Shown: positions 6,318-15,149 of the stretch, piece after piece
Layout of the letters: every line of letters begins with the position of its first letter
Numbering within the stretch: the stretch's first letter is position 1
Assembly (NCBI GenBank): GCA_910578475.1
Contig: CAJTRK010000026.1
Coordinates: forward strand, 1 to 46,637
Direction: 5' to 3'
DNA length: 46,637 bases
DNA from: an uncultured Lachnospiraceae bacterium
GTDB taxonomy: Bacteria; Bacillota; Clostridia; Lachnospirales; Lachnospiraceae
Position numbers and translations under genes: made by a program
The notes under the pieces: model-generated
What the model was told of the DNA's origin: nothing
What the model saw: the letters and a program-made list of their open reading frames with translations, nothing else
Databases searched by the model: none

Positions 6318-8668
6318 TGAAATTTCCGGGCCAGCTGGTGTTTGGTCTGGATATCGGAACAAGAAGCATTGTGGGAACGGTAGGGTATCGGACGGGAGAA
6401 CGGTTCCATGTGGCGGCTCAGTGTATCAGAGAGCATGAGACGCGGGCCATGCTGGACGGTCAGATTCATGATATCCATAAGGTGGGCACGACCATCAATG
6501 AAGTAAAAATTCATTTGGAAGAAAAAATCGGGCGAAAACTGAAAGATGTCTGTATTGCCGCGGCGGGACGTGTGCTGCGGACCGTAACGACCCATGTGGA
6601 GCATGAATTTTCCGGAGATAAGGAAATTGACGGGGAAGACATTTATGCGCTGGATTCGATGGGGGTCGAAAAGGCATATGAAGAATTTCTGGAAACGAAT
6701 GACACGGAAATGAAATTTTACTGTGTCGGGTATTCTGTCGTGCGGTATTATATGAATCAATATCCGATTGGCAATCTGGAAGGGCACAAGGCAAAGTCCA
6801 TCGGAGCCGATATCATTGCCACTTTTTTGCCGGACGATGTGGTGGACGGCCTGTATAAGGCAGTCGGTCTTGCGGGACTGGAAGTTGTCAATCTGACGCT
6901 TGAACCGATTGCGGCGATACAGGTTGCGATTCCGGAAATGTACCGGATGTTAAATATTGCACTCGTGGATGTTGGCGCGGGTACATCGGATATTTCCATT
7001 ACGAAAGACGGCAGCATCGTCGCATATGGCATGATTCCGATTGCGGGAGATGCGCTGACGGAGGTTATTGCAAAGCATTGCCTTGTAGATTTTAAGACCG
7101 CAGAGAAAATCAAAAGGGAAGCGGGCGAAAAAGAATCGATAGAGTATAAGGATATTATGGGACTGACGCAGACCATTTCCCGCGAAAAAATCGCGGAAGT
7201 ATCTCTGCCGGTCATTCGGAATATGACAAAGCTTGTCGCCGATAAGATAAAAGAGCTGAACGGAGATAAATCGGTCAGCGCGGTATTCGTCGTCGGGGGC
7301 GGCGGAAGGCTTCAGGGTTATACGGAAAGTCTGGCCGAGGAACTTGATATTCAGAAGGAAAGAGTCGCGGTGCGCGGTGAAGAAGTCATGCAGCAGATAG
7401 CTTTTTATGAGGAAGATGCGCGGAAAGATTCGCTGATGGTAACGCCGATTGGCATTTGTCTGAGTTTTTATGAGCAAAGCAACAATTTTATTTTCGTATA
7501 TTTCAATGAGCAGAGAGTCAAGCTCTATGATAACAACAAACTGGCGGTGGTAGACGCGGCCATGCAGGCGGAATTTCCCAATGCCGGTCTGTTTCCGAAA
7601 CGGGGAAAAGAACTGAATTATTTTGTCAACGGAAAGCCGCGTATTACGAGGGGAATGCTCGGTGAAGCGGCGGTTATCCGGGTAAACGGGCAGGAGGCGG
7701 ATATCTATACGCCGATTCATGCGAACGACCAGGTGAAGGTTATCGAATCGACGGCAGGAGACCCGGCGGCGCTCGATATCAATCAGCTTCCGGAATTTGG
7801 TGCGGTGATGCCGGTCGAAGTCAACGAACAGAAAGTAGAACTGCCAAAATTTGCGATGGTAAACGGACATCTCCAGTCGGGCTATTATGGGATTCAGGAA
7901 AATGACTCGATAGAATTTTTAAATTACTATACGGTCAGACAGATTGCCGAGTTTATGGACGTCATCATCAATCAGGATATGAATATTTATGTGAATAATA
8001 AACTGGCGGATATGGACACCAAAGTATATGAAAACTTTGCCATTATCTGGACAATGGAGGAATTGCAGCTGTCCGACCACGCTATATATGGAAGCGGCGC
8101 GCCGGATACTTATGAAAGCCTTCCGGAGGATGACGGCAGCTATGTGAAACGTGAAGCCGGGAAGGATGAGAATCCGTTTACGGCGGAAAGAGACGCGCAG
8201 CAGACAGAAACATTGAACAAAAGCGTAGGTCAGCCAGATATTCAGCCAGCCGGGACGGCATCGGAACCGGTGAATGATTTGCAAGTCGAAACGGTATCGG
8301 TGCAGGCGAACGTGAACGCACAGCCAGCCGGAGCAGCATCAGAGCCGATGAATGCACGGCCAGCCGGAGCGGTATCGGAGCCGATGAAAGCGCAATCAGC
8401 CGGAGGCGGTGCAGGAGAAGCAACAGCACAGGCCAACACGCCGGATGCCGGCAATATTCCTATGGCGATTCAGGTCATGGTAAACGGTGCGCCGGTTCGG
8501 CTCGAAGGGAAGAGCGGCTACATTTTTGTAGATGTGTTTGATTACATAAATTTCGATTTGTCGGTTCCTCAGGGGAGCGGCATCGCAACGGAACTGAACG
8601 GAAGAAGCGCACAGTATATGGAGCCGATTCGAAGCGGCGACGTGATTAAAATTTATTGGAAAGACTGA
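6305..8668 (+). CDS. FtsA-like actin-fold ATPase with extended C-terminus
   Basis: This 787-residue protein starts at a GTG with GGAGG 7 bases upstream, inside the end of coaE. Residues 1-400 are an FtsA-type actin fold: phosphate-1 loop GLDIGTRSIVGTV (14-26), phosphate-2 VDVGAGTSDISI (221-232) and adenosine motif VFVVGGGGRLQGY (327-339). FtsA tethers FtsZ to the membrane, but this is nearly twice the usual length and lacks the C-terminal amphipathic helix of FtsA. Residues 400-590 look like beta-rich modules; 640-715 is a Pro/Ala/Ser linker with repeats (QPAGAASEPMN type); 720-787 is a small beta-grasp-like domain ending KIYWKD. It is likely a divergent clostridial FtsA/PilM-type protein in division or envelope work. 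The exact role is unknown. Confidence 0.8.
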   Translation: MAEMMKFPGQLVFGLDIGTRSIVGTVGYRTGERFHVAAQCIREHETRAMLDGQIHDIHKVGTTINEVKIHLEEKIGRKLKDVCIAAAGRVLRTVTTHVEHEFSGDKEIDGEDIYALDSMGVEKAYEEFLETNDTEMKFYCVGYSVVRYYMNQYPIGNLEGHKAKSIGADIIATFLPDDVVDGLYKAVGLAGLEVVNLTLEPIAAIQVAIPEMYRMLNIALVDVGAGTSDISITKDGSIVAYGMIPIAGDALTEVIAKHCLVDFKTAEKIKREAGEKESIEYKDIMGLTQTISREKIAEVSLPVIRNMTKLVADKIKELNGDKSVSAVFVVGGGGRLQGYTESLAEELDIQKERVAVRGEEVMQQIAFYEEDARKDSLMVTPIGICLSFYEQSNNFIFVYFNEQRVKLYDNNKLAVVDAAMQAEFPNAGLFPKRGKELNYFVNGKPRITRGMLGEAAVIRVNGQEADIYTPIHANDQVKVIESTAGDPAALDINQLPEFGAVMPVEVNEQKVELPKFAMVNGHLQSGYYGIQENDSIEFLNYYTVRQIAEFMDVIINQDMNIYVNNKLADMDTKVYENFAIIWTMEELQLSDHAIYGSGAPDTYESLPEDDGSYVKREAGKDENPFTAERDAQQTETLNKSVGQPDIQPAGTASEPVNDLQVETVSVQANVNAQPAGAASEPMNARPAGAVSEPMKAQSAGGGAGEATAQANTPDAGNIPMAIQVMVNGAPVRLEGKSGYIFVDVFDYINFDLSVPQGSGIATELNGRSAQYMEPIRSGDVIKIYWKD
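8243..8389 (+). repeat. In-frame tandem repeat in the FtsA-like gene
   Basis: Three related 33-base units encode QPAGTASEPVN (residues 647-657), QPAGAASEPMN (673-683) and RPAGAVSEPMK (685-695). A fourth, worn copy (QSAGGG) follows. They lie in a disordered linker, and copy number could vary between strains. Confidence 0.8.
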
Positions 8669-8675
8669 AATACTT

Positions 8676-9473
8676 ATGAGATTATGCAGTATTGCGAGCG
8701 GAAGCAGCGGAAATTGTATTTATGCCGGTTCCGATGCGACACATCTTTTAATCGATGTGGGCATCAGCGGCAAACGGGTCGAAGAAGGCGTGTCGGCGCT
8801 CGGCCTGAAAGTATCGGAAATAGACGGTATTTTTATTACCCATGAGCATACGGACCATATCAGCGGACTGGGGGTTCTTGCAAGAAAATATGCGATTCCC
8901 ATTTACGGAACGCCTGGCACGATTCAGGCAATCCGGCAGACGACGGCGCTCGGAAAAATAGAAGATTCTCTTTTTCACTGTATCGATGCCGATGAAAAAT
9001 GTGTGGTCAAAGATATGACATTATATCCGATGCGGACTTCCCATGATGCGGCGGAGCCCGTGGCTTACCGTATCAGCCATGACAAAAAGAAAATTGGGAT
9101 TATCACGGACCTGGGCTGTTATAATGACTATACGGTGGCCTGTCTTCAGGATTTGGATATCCTGTATCTGGAGGCGAACCATGACGTCAATATGCTCCAG
9201 ACAGGGCCTTATCCCTATTATCTGAAACAGCGTATCTTAAGCGAAAGAGGACATTTGTCCAATGAGGCGTCGGGAAGACTGCTGTGCCGTTTGCTGAATG
9301 ACCATATTCAGGCGATTATGTTGGGGCATCTGAGCAAAGAGAACAATCTCCCGGAGCTGGCTTATGAGACTGTTAAAGTGGAAATTATGATGTCAGATAC
9401 GGAATACCGGGCGGATGATTTTCCGATTTATGTTGCCAAAAGAAGCGAAGTATCTCAGATGATAGAAATCTGA
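8676..9473 (+). CDS. walJ: MBL-fold hydrolase, WalJ/YycJ family
   Basis: This 265-residue metallo-beta-lactamase-fold protein has the signature THEHTDH (residues 55-61) and further His/Asp ligands (TSHDA, TDLG, EANHD, GHLS). The start MRLCSIASGSSGNC is characteristic of the WalJ (YycJ) group. In other Firmicutes walJ sits with the walRK two-component genes and its protein is linked to cell division and DNA metabolism, probably as a nuclease. Here it follows the FtsA-like gene after only 7 bases and no walRK is present, so the symbol rests on the protein alone. Its substrate is not known from the sequence. Confidence 0.85.
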   Translation: MRLCSIASGSSGNCIYAGSDATHLLIDVGISGKRVEEGVSALGLKVSEIDGIFITHEHTDHISGLGVLARKYAIPIYGTPGTIQAIRQTTALGKIEDSLFHCIDADEKCVVKDMTLYPMRTSHDAAEPVAYRISHDKKKIGIITDLGCYNDYTVACLQDLDILYLEANHDVNMLQTGPYPYYLKQRILSERGHLSNEASGRLLCRLLNDHIQAIMLGHLSKENNLPELAYETVKVEIMMSDTEYRADDFPIYVAKRSEVSQMIEI

Positions 9474-9499
9474 AACAAGACATCGTTTCAGAGCTGCCA

Positions 9500-9542
9500 C
9501 TGATTAAAATGCCGCTGATGCGGCGGAATGAGAGGAAATATG
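9500..9542 (+). promoter_or_regulatory. Hairpin leader of ACT gene, copy 1 of 2
   Basis: A 43-base stretch ending in the start codon is nearly identical (39 of 43) to 16655-16697 before der. It holds a hairpin GCCGC (9511-9515), loop TGAT, GCGGC (9520-9524), then GGAATGAGAGGAAAT before the ATG at 9540. Three of the four differences fall in the loop, so the stem is preserved. Confidence 0.7.
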
Positions 9543-9812
9543 AAAAAAACAATTATTACAGTTGTAGGAAAAGACACAGTAGGAATCATTGCAAAGGTTT
9601 GCACTTATCTGGCGGACAATCAAATCAATATTCTGGATATTTCACAGACAATCGTGCAGGGTTATTTTAACATGATGATGATTGTAGATACGAATCATAC
9701 AGAGAAAGAATTTGGTATGATTGCGGAAGAACTGGCTTTGCTTGGAGAGCGCATCGGCGTTATCATCAAGTGCCAGAAAGAGGAAATCTTTAATCAAATG
9801 CACAGAATCTGA
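9540..9812 (+). CDS. ACT domain protein (UPF0237 family)
   Basis: This 90-residue protein is a single ACT domain: KTIITVVGKDTVGIIAKVC, then DNQINILDISQTI, the classic beta-alpha-beta ligand-binding fold that senses amino acids or other small molecules. UPF0237 proteins are usually encoded beside UPF0210/PFL proteins, exactly as here, and a joint regulatory role is suspected. An in-frame ATG at 9528 exists, but the AGAGG at 9531-9535 lies after it, so 9540 is preferred. The gene shares its 43-base leader with der. Which ligand it binds is unknown. Confidence 0.85.
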   Translation: MKKTIITVVGKDTVGIIAKVCTYLADNQINILDISQTIVQGYFNMMMIVDTNHTEKEFGMIAEELALLGERIGVIIKCQKEEIFNQMHRI

Positions 9813-9918
9813 GGCGTAAGACGTTACGGAATCAGAACAATCGGATGCGAAGAACGGGAAAACGTATTCGAAGATATGCAAACTATGTGAAATATGAACG
9901 GAAAGGAACAGAACGGCC

Positions 9919-11283
9919 TTGATTAATATATTTGAAGTAGCGGAAACGAACGAGATGATTGAGAAAGAGAATCTGGACGTACGGACAATTACGCTTGGCA
10001 TCAGCCTGCTCGACTGTATCGATTCGGATTTGGACAGATTGAATGAGAAAATCTATCATAAAATATATGAAGCGGCAAAAGAACTTGTGGCAACGGGAGA
10101 ACAGATTTCGAGAGAATATGGGATTCCTATCGTCAACAAAAGAATTGCCGTGACACCGATTGCCCTCATAGGAGGAGCGGCCTGTAAGACGGAGGAAGAT
10201 TTCGTCACGATTGCGCAGACACTCGACAGGGTTGCGCATGAAGTTGGCGTAAATTTTATCGGCGGTTATTCGGCACTGGTTTCAAAAGGAATGACAGGGG
10301 CGGATGAATTGCTGATTCGTTCGATTCCGAAGGCTCTTTCCGTGACCGGGCGGGTATGCAGTTCCGTCAATGTTGCGTCTACAAAAACAGGCATTAATAT
10401 GGACGCCGTCAAGCTGGCGGGTGAAATCATCAGACAGACGGCGCAGGCGACGAAAGAAGAAGATTCACTCGGCTGTGCGAAACTCGTTATCTTCTGCAAT
10501 GCACCGGATGATAATCCATTTATGGCCGGCGCTTTTCATGGCGTGACGGAAGCGGATAAAGTTATCAATGTAGGCGTCAGCGGCCCGGGCGTCGTGAAAA
10601 CAGCCCTCAGCAAAGTGCGGGGGAAAAATTTTGAGGTTCTTTGCGAGACGATTAAGAAAACGGCGTTCAAAGTGACACGGGTTGGCCAGCTCGTGGCGAA
10701 AGAGGCATCCAAACGGCTGAACGTGCCCTTCGGCATCGTTGATTTGTCGCTTGCGCCGACGCCGGCTATCGGAGACAGCGTGGCGGATATTTTGTGTGAA
10801 ATCGGCCTGGAATATGCAGGAGCGCCCGGTACGACGGCGGCGCTTGCTTTGCTGAACGACCAGGTTAAAAAGGGCGGTGTGATGGCGTCTTCCTATGTAG
10901 GTGGCCTCAGCGGCGCGTTCATCCCGGTCAGCGAAGACCAGGGAATGATAGACGCGGTGACGGCAGGAGCCCTGACATTGGAAAAACTGGAAGCGATGAC
11001 CTGCGTTTGTTCGGTCGGCCTCGATATGATAGCGATTCCGGGCGATACGAAGGAAACTACCATTTCCGGCATTATTGCAGATGAAATGGCTATCGGTATG
11101 GTCAACCAGAAGACGACGGCTGTCCGTCTGATTCCCGTTATCGGAAAAGGGGTGGGAGAGACAGTAGAGTTCGGCGGACTGCTCGGCCATGCGCCGATTA
11201 TGCCGGTCAATCAGTTTTCCTGTGATGCTTTTGTAAATCGCGGCGGCAGAATCCCGGCGCCAATTCACAGCTTTAAGAATTAG
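9919..11283 (+). CDS. PFL/UPF0210 family protein
   Basis: This 454-residue protein starts at a TTG, with AAAGGAA about 11 bases upstream. It shows the family blocks ENLDVRTITLGISLLDC near the N-terminus and VNFIGGYSALVSKGM further on, a fold related to glycyl radical enzymes such as pyruvate formate-lyase but without a recognised activating system here. It is always found with an ACT-domain partner, which is the preceding gene. The biochemical role of the family is not firmly known. The 106-base gap before it has no clear promoter, only a small CGTAA/TTACG stem. Confidence 0.87.
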   Translation: MINIFEVAETNEMIEKENLDVRTITLGISLLDCIDSDLDRLNEKIYHKIYEAAKELVATGEQISREYGIPIVNKRIAVTPIALIGGAACKTEEDFVTIAQTLDRVAHEVGVNFIGGYSALVSKGMTGADELLIRSIPKALSVTGRVCSSVNVASTKTGINMDAVKLAGEIIRQTAQATKEEDSLGCAKLVIFCNAPDDNPFMAGAFHGVTEADKVINVGVSGPGVVKTALSKVRGKNFEVLCETIKKTAFKVTRVGQLVAKEASKRLNVPFGIVDLSLAPTPAIGDSVADILCEIGLEYAGAPGTTAALALLNDQVKKGGVMASSYVGGLSGAFIPVSEDQGMIDAVTAGALTLEKLEAMTCVCSVGLDMIAIPGDTKETTISGIIADEMAIGMVNQKTTAVRLIPVIGKGVGETVEFGGLLGHAPIMPVNQFSCDAFVNRGGRIPAPIHSFKN

Positions 11284-11341
11284 GGCCGAAGGCAGCGCGT
11301 GCAGGCAAAGATATTATTGAAGTGCAGAAAGGCAGTATCAA

Positions 11342-12724
11342 ATGTCAGACAGGAGCTTGGGAACGAAAACACATAAGATGACAGAGGGGAATCCGCTTCG
11401 CACGATTCTCCTTTTTGCTATACCGATGATTCTGTCGAATCTTTTTCAACAGTTTTATAACGTTATAGACACCGTCATCGTAGGCAAAAGACTGGGGACG
11501 CACGCGCTTGCGGCGGTCGGAAGTGCAAGCAGCATTACCGCGGTATTCGTACAGCTTGCGACAGGCCTTGCGCTCGGAGGCTCTATCGTCATTGCGCAGT
11601 ATTTCGGCGCAGGAAAAACGGAGAAAATCTGGCAGAGCATGTCCACATCGGTTCTTTTTTCGGCCGGCGTTGCGCTTGTATCAACAATTATCATCCTGGC
11701 CGGCGCGGAGCCGATTCTTAAGCTGGTCAATACGCCGAAAGAGATTGTCGGGATGGGAGCCGGCTATCTGCGGCTTTATTTTCTGGGCTGTATTCCGATA
11801 TTTGTTTATAATGCGCTGAACGGAGTTTATGTGGCGTTGGGAGATTCCAGAACGCCGCTTAGGTTTTTAATCATCTCTTCGGTTCTCAACGTCATGCTGG
11901 ACCTTTTCTTTATCATGCTGCTGCAATGGGGCGTCGGCGGAGCGGCTCTTGCGACGGCAATTTCACAGTTTGCAGCGGCGGCTCTGGCAATGAAGGACAT
12001 TCCGAAACTGCTGAAAGAGTTTCAGCATGAACCCAATGCGCCGTTGTTTGATAAAACGTTGTTGTTTACGATGCTGCGGTTTGCCCTGCCTTCCGCGTTG
12101 CAGCAGTCGATAGTGTCGGTCGGCTCCGTTGTTGTTCAGGCGACGATAAACAGTTTCGGTCCGGCAGTCATTGCCGGAAGCGCGGCGGCGGCCAAAGTAA
12201 TTAATCTGGCGACGGCCATTCCCATCAATTACAGCAATGCTTATGCCAATTATGTCGGGCAGAATATCGGCGCCTGTAAGGAAGAGCGTATCGGGCCGGG
12301 GCTGTGGAATTCTATTGTGAGCTGTGGAGGATTATCGCTGATTCTTACGGCTATTTTTGAGATTTTTCCGGAGCATATTATCCGGCTGTTTATAGAGGAA
12401 ACGGAAGCGGATATGGAACAGGTTATTGCGGTCGGAACCGCTTATATCAGAGTTGTAGGCGCATTCCTTATCATATTTTCCACGTTTATGCTTGTAAAAG
12501 CGACTTTTAAGGGAAGCGGTGATATGGGATGGTTTATTATGACGACGCTGCTCAGTTTTTTTATCCGTCTGTTTCTGACGGTAGGGTTTGCGCATGTTGT
12601 CGGCGTAGAGATTATTTGGTGGGCTTTCTGCGCGGGCTGGACGATTGCGCTGCTTGTTTCCTTAGCCAGGTATCTGGGCGGCGGCTGGCGTACAAAGCGC
12701 ATTACCGGCCCAGATGACGTTTGA
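11342..12724 (+). CDS. MATE family multidrug exporter
   Basis: This 460-residue membrane protein has about 12 hydrophobic segments and the MATE N-terminal pattern (EGNPLRTILLFAIPMILSNL, then FYNVIDTVIVGKRLG). Such proteins export drugs or metabolites with a Na+ or H+ gradient. It follows the PFL gene after 58 bases with AGAAAGG before the start, so it may be read from the same unit. Its last 23 bases overlap the 3' end of the convergent DtxR-type regulator. The substrate cannot be predicted. Confidence 0.9.
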   Translation: MSDRSLGTKTHKMTEGNPLRTILLFAIPMILSNLFQQFYNVIDTVIVGKRLGTHALAAVGSASSITAVFVQLATGLALGGSIVIAQYFGAGKTEKIWQSMSTSVLFSAGVALVSTIIILAGAEPILKLVNTPKEIVGMGAGYLRLYFLGCIPIFVYNALNGVYVALGDSRTPLRFLIISSVLNVMLDLFFIMLLQWGVGGAALATAISQFAAAALAMKDIPKLLKEFQHEPNAPLFDKTLLFTMLRFALPSALQQSIVSVGSVVVQATINSFGPAVIAGSAAAAKVINLATAIPINYSNAYANYVGQNIGACKEERIGPGLWNSIVSCGGLSLILTAIFEIFPEHIIRLFIEETEADMEQVIAVGTAYIRVVGAFLIIFSTFMLVKATFKGSGDMGWFIMTTLLSFFIRLFLTVGFAHVVGVEIIWWAFCAGWTIALLVSLARYLGGGWRTKRITGPDDV

Positions 12725-13064
12725 TTGCCTCAAAACTTTCCTTACTGATGACATGTTCCATTTTACAGGCGTCTTCAACGGCAGTTTTTTCATTGACGCC
12801 AAGCTCTGTCAGCCAATGGGAAAGCAGAAGATGACGTTCGTACATTGTTTCCGCAATCCGGCGGCCGGAATCGGTCAGTGTAATGAATCCGTGTTCGTCA
12901 ACCTGAATGTAGCCGTTTTCCCGGAGATTTTTCATGGCAACGCTGACGCTCGGCTTTTTAAATTCCAGTTCATGAGCGATGTCGATGGAGCGGACACGGC
13001 CTTTTTTCTGCCCGAGCATTAGTATCGTTTCCAGATAGTTTTCGGCTGATTCCTGTATTTTCAA
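12702..13064 (-). CDS. DtxR/MntR family metal-dependent repressor
   Basis: This 120-residue protein starts MKIQESAENYLETILML, a DNA-binding winged helix of the DtxR/MntR kind (recognition region KKPSVSVAMKNLRENG). It is followed by the metal-binding and dimerisation helices with His/Glu/Cys ligands (RHLLLSHWLTELG, EDACKMEHVIS). It lacks the SH3-like domain of IdeR, so it resembles MntR. I chose the TTG at 13064 because GGAGGG lies 7 bases upstream; an ATG at 13115 would add 17 residues without a ribosome site. It converges on the MATE gene with a 23-base overlap. Metal (Mn2+ or Fe2+) and targets are unknown. Confidence 0.85.
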   Translation of the reverse strand: MKIQESAENYLETILMLGQKKGRVRSIDIAHELEFKKPSVSVAMKNLRENGYIQVDEHGFITLTDSGRRIAETMYERHLLLSHWLTELGVNEKTAVEDACKMEHVISKESFEAIKRHLGR

Positions 13065-13097
13065 GACGCATCCCTCCGTATTTTCAGATTTTTCGTA

Positions 13098-13140
13098 AAT
13101 AGTTTTTTGGCACAAATTTCATAGTAAAGATAGTAAATAG
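13098..13140. promoter_or_regulatory. Possible operator repeats
   Basis: Bases 13098-13140 hold several copies of a GTAAATAGT/ATAGTAAA motif upstream of the regulator gene. They could be binding sites for the DtxR-type protein itself, but no clean dyad is visible and the call is weak. Confidence 0.3.
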
Positions 13141-13286
13141 TCTAACATAAACCGGTATACATTGCAAACTTTGAGGAAGAAGCCTGCGGAAAATGACTGT
13201 AAGCAGCTTTCAGAATGTATTATACTGGCAACAGGTGCAGGCGTCTTGTTCCCATAAAACCTGAGAAAAAACTTGAGAAAAGTATC

Positions 13287-13316
13287 TTGTCTGTTTTGTG
13301 TCCGATATGTTATAGT
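13287..13316 (+). promoter_or_regulatory. Promoter of the Cys-rich protein gene
   Basis: TTGTCT (13287-13292), an 18-base spacer and TATAGT (13311-13316) lie about 34 bases before the start at 13350. Confidence 0.6.
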
Positions 13317-13349
13317 GTTTCACAGAATATACAATCAGGAGGTAGCTGT

Positions 13350-13793
13350 ATGGCTGGAGAACATAAGAAAGGCCTGGATGCCGATTTGGTATGGAGCGAC
13401 CTGATGAACTGTTGCAGAAGCGAGGGAGTCTGCGGCCAGTGCCAGCAGGAGAACTGTACGATTGGGTATGCCAAGCAATGTATCAGAAATTATAAAAAGG
13501 AACCGAAAAAAGAAGTGCCGGAAGGCGTAGAACATGTTCCCACGATGGATTTTAAGCTGTTCGACGAGGCGGAACTGGAAATGGCGATTTCGCATATTCT
13601 GAAGGAGTGCAAGGACTGTAAAGAGGAGCATACGGAAGAATGTATTATCAATGTTGTCCGTAACTGTTACGAAGTCGGTCTGCTTGGAGATGTGCAGCCA
13701 TATGAAGGAAGCGCGCTGCAATATCTGATGTATCTGCAGAATAATTTCCCTGAGAAATCAATCCGTATTGCGGAACTTTACAGACAGCAGTAG
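13350..13793 (+). CDS. Cys-rich unknown protein
   Basis: This 147-residue soluble protein starts at an ATG with a perfect AGGAGGT 6 bases upstream; the open frame reaches further up but crosses the promoter. Two Cys clusters stand out: CCRSEGVCGQCQQENC near residues 21-36, and CKDCKEEHTEEC in the second half. Spacing of this kind could bind zinc or an iron-sulfur cluster, but I recognise no family. It is monocistronic, with its own promoter and a strong terminator (13825). No function is assigned. Confidence 0.65.
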   Translation: MAGEHKKGLDADLVWSDLMNCCRSEGVCGQCQQENCTIGYAKQCIRNYKKEPKKEVPEGVEHVPTMDFKLFDEAELEMAISHILKECKDCKEEHTEECIINVVRNCYEVGLLGDVQPYEGSALQYLMYLQNNFPEKSIRIAELYRQQ

Positions 13794-13824
13794 CGAAGAA
13801 AACTGAAAGTCAGATAATAAATAA

Positions 13825-13866
13825 GCCCTGTATCAGATGCTTTGCAAACGATACAGGGCATTTTTT
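13825..13866. terminator. Bidirectional terminator
   Basis: A 10-base perfect stem GCCCTGTATC / GATACAGGGC (13825-13834 with 13850-13859) is followed by ATTTTTT on the plus strand and preceded by an A/T-rich stretch. It separates the convergent Cys-rich gene and prs and probably serves both. Confidence 0.85.
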
Positions 13867-13872
13867 CGCTGG

Positions 13873-15066
13873 CTAACCGTCCAAAGCGTCCTCTTCCCGG
13901 TTATTGTATTTTGCCAGAATCGTATGGATTTTTTCCGTCGGCGTATAAATATTAGACATGGAAGCATCGTGGTTCATAAAATTAATGATGGAGGCAATAA
14001 ACTTGCTCATATCCGCTTCCTGATAGTAAGGCTTTTCTTTTAATTCCGGTGGCTGATAACATAAATTCGTCGTGATGATGCGGTCGAAATAGCATTGCTC
14101 ATAAGCCTTATCGAATGCTTCCAGCCCGTCCGTAAAAAGTCCGAACGTACAGCAGATGAAAACACGTTTTGCGTTCATTTTTTTCAGCTGCTTGGCGGTA
14201 TCAATCATACTGCCGCCGGAAGAAATCATATCATCGATAATAATGACGTCTTTGCCGTCAATATTGTCCCCCAGAAATTCATGTGCGACGATAGGATTTT
14301 TGCCGTTGACGATGGTGGAGTAATCGCGTCGTTTATAGAACATTCCCGTATCCACACCAAGAACATTTGCAAAATAGACGGCTCTGTCAAGAGCGCCTTC
14401 ATCCGGGCTGATAACGGTGGTGTGTTCTTTGTCTATCAGCAAATCATTGGTCGTCTGAAGGAGCGCGCGCATGAACTGATAATGGGGGGTATAGTTATCA
14501 AACCCCTTGATTGGAACGGAATTCTGTACTCTCGGGTCGTGAGCATCAAACGTGATAAAATTGGATACGCCCATATCCATCAGTTCTTCGATTGCGTAGG
14601 CACAGTCTAACGATTCTCTGCCGGTTCTTTTATGCTGCCGTCCTTCATAGAGAAAAGGCATGATAACATTGACGCGATGCGCCTTTCCGTTAATCGCGTT
14701 GATAATTCTTTTTAAATCCTGATAGTGGTCGTCAGGCGACATATGATTCATAAATCCGTTCATGGAATAGGTTAGGCTGTGGTTGCAGACATCGGTCAGG
14801 ATAAAAATATCTTTACCCCTGACGGAATGATTGAGGAGCGCCTTGCCTTCACCGCTGCCAAAACGGGGACAGTCTGCTTCAAACAGATAGTTGTCCTCCA
14901 TGTAGCCATAGAAAGCAGGGTCATTTTTAAAGCTGTTGTCCAGATTCTGTCTGAATTCTACCAGATAACTGTTGATTTTCTGGGCCAGCGGAAGGGCGGC
15001 CTGGGTAGTCAGAATCATAATCGGAGCAACAGGCATTGCTGTCTTTAGTTGTTCAATGTTGGGCAT
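13873..15066 (-). CDS. prs: Ribose-phosphate pyrophosphokinase (long form)
   Basis: This 397-residue enzyme makes PRPP from ribose 5-phosphate and ATP for nucleotide, His and Trp synthesis. The PRPP loop reads VIIIDDMISSGGSM and the ATP-side region has TFDAHDPRVQN and GRQHKRTGRESL. It is about 80 residues longer than the usual 315-residue Prs, with an extended N-terminal half (CPRFGSGEGKALL), and so belongs to a divergent clostridial group. The start at 15066 (MPNIEQL) follows TTGGAGAA at a proper distance; an ATG at 15099 lies between the promoter -10 and that site. It has its own promoter and terminator. Confidence 0.9.
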   Translation of the reverse strand: MPNIEQLKTAMPVAPIMILTTQAALPLAQKINSYLVEFRQNLDNSFKNDPAFYGYMEDNYLFEADCPRFGSGEGKALLNHSVRGKDIFILTDVCNHSLTYSMNGFMNHMSPDDHYQDLKRIINAINGKAHRVNVIMPFLYEGRQHKRTGRESLDCAYAIEELMDMGVSNFITFDAHDPRVQNSVPIKGFDNYTPHYQFMRALLQTTNDLLIDKEHTTVISPDEGALDRAVYFANVLGVDTGMFYKRRDYSTIVNGKNPIVAHEFLGDNIDGKDVIIIDDMISSGGSMIDTAKQLKKMNAKRVFICCTFGLFTDGLEAFDKAYEQCYFDRIITTNLCYQPPELKEKPYYQEADMSKFIASIINFMNHDASMSNIYTPTEKIHTILAKYNNREEDALDG

Positions 15067-15103
15067 AATATTCTCCAATCTGTATAAAAAATATCTCACT
15101 TTC

Positions 15104-15132
15104 TTTATATCATTATGCTAGTGACACGTCAA
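15104..15132 (-). promoter_or_regulatory. Promoter of prs
   Basis: On the minus strand, TTGACG (15127-15132), a 17-base spacer and TATAAA (15104-15109) lie about 38 bases before the prs start. Its -35 abuts the -35 of the divergent plus-strand promoter (15121-15126). Confidence 0.75.
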
Positions 15133-15149
15133 GGAAATTCTAGTATAGT
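15121..15149 (+). promoter_or_regulatory. Promoter of the DUF512-der unit
   Basis: GTGACA (15121-15126), a 17-base spacer and TATAGT (15144-15149) form a plus-strand promoter. Transcription should begin near 15156, exactly at the foot of the first leader hairpin. Confidence 0.65.

Noticed and set aside
6950..7870. Long open frame on the minus strand inside the FtsA-like gene (306 codons)
   Set aside because: It lies opposite a clear actin-fold gene, has a low-complexity His/Arg/Phe-rich translation and no ribosome site, so it is a shadow frame.
8243..8389. Short repeats that look like a CRISPR-type array
   Set aside because: The repeats are in frame, encode a Pro/Ala/Ser linker, and have no spacer regularity or cas genes.
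9528..9539. Upstream ATG (MRGN) as the start of the ACT gene, and likewise 16683 for der
   Set aside because: The AGAGG ribosome site lies after these ATGs; both real starts follow at normal family N-termini.
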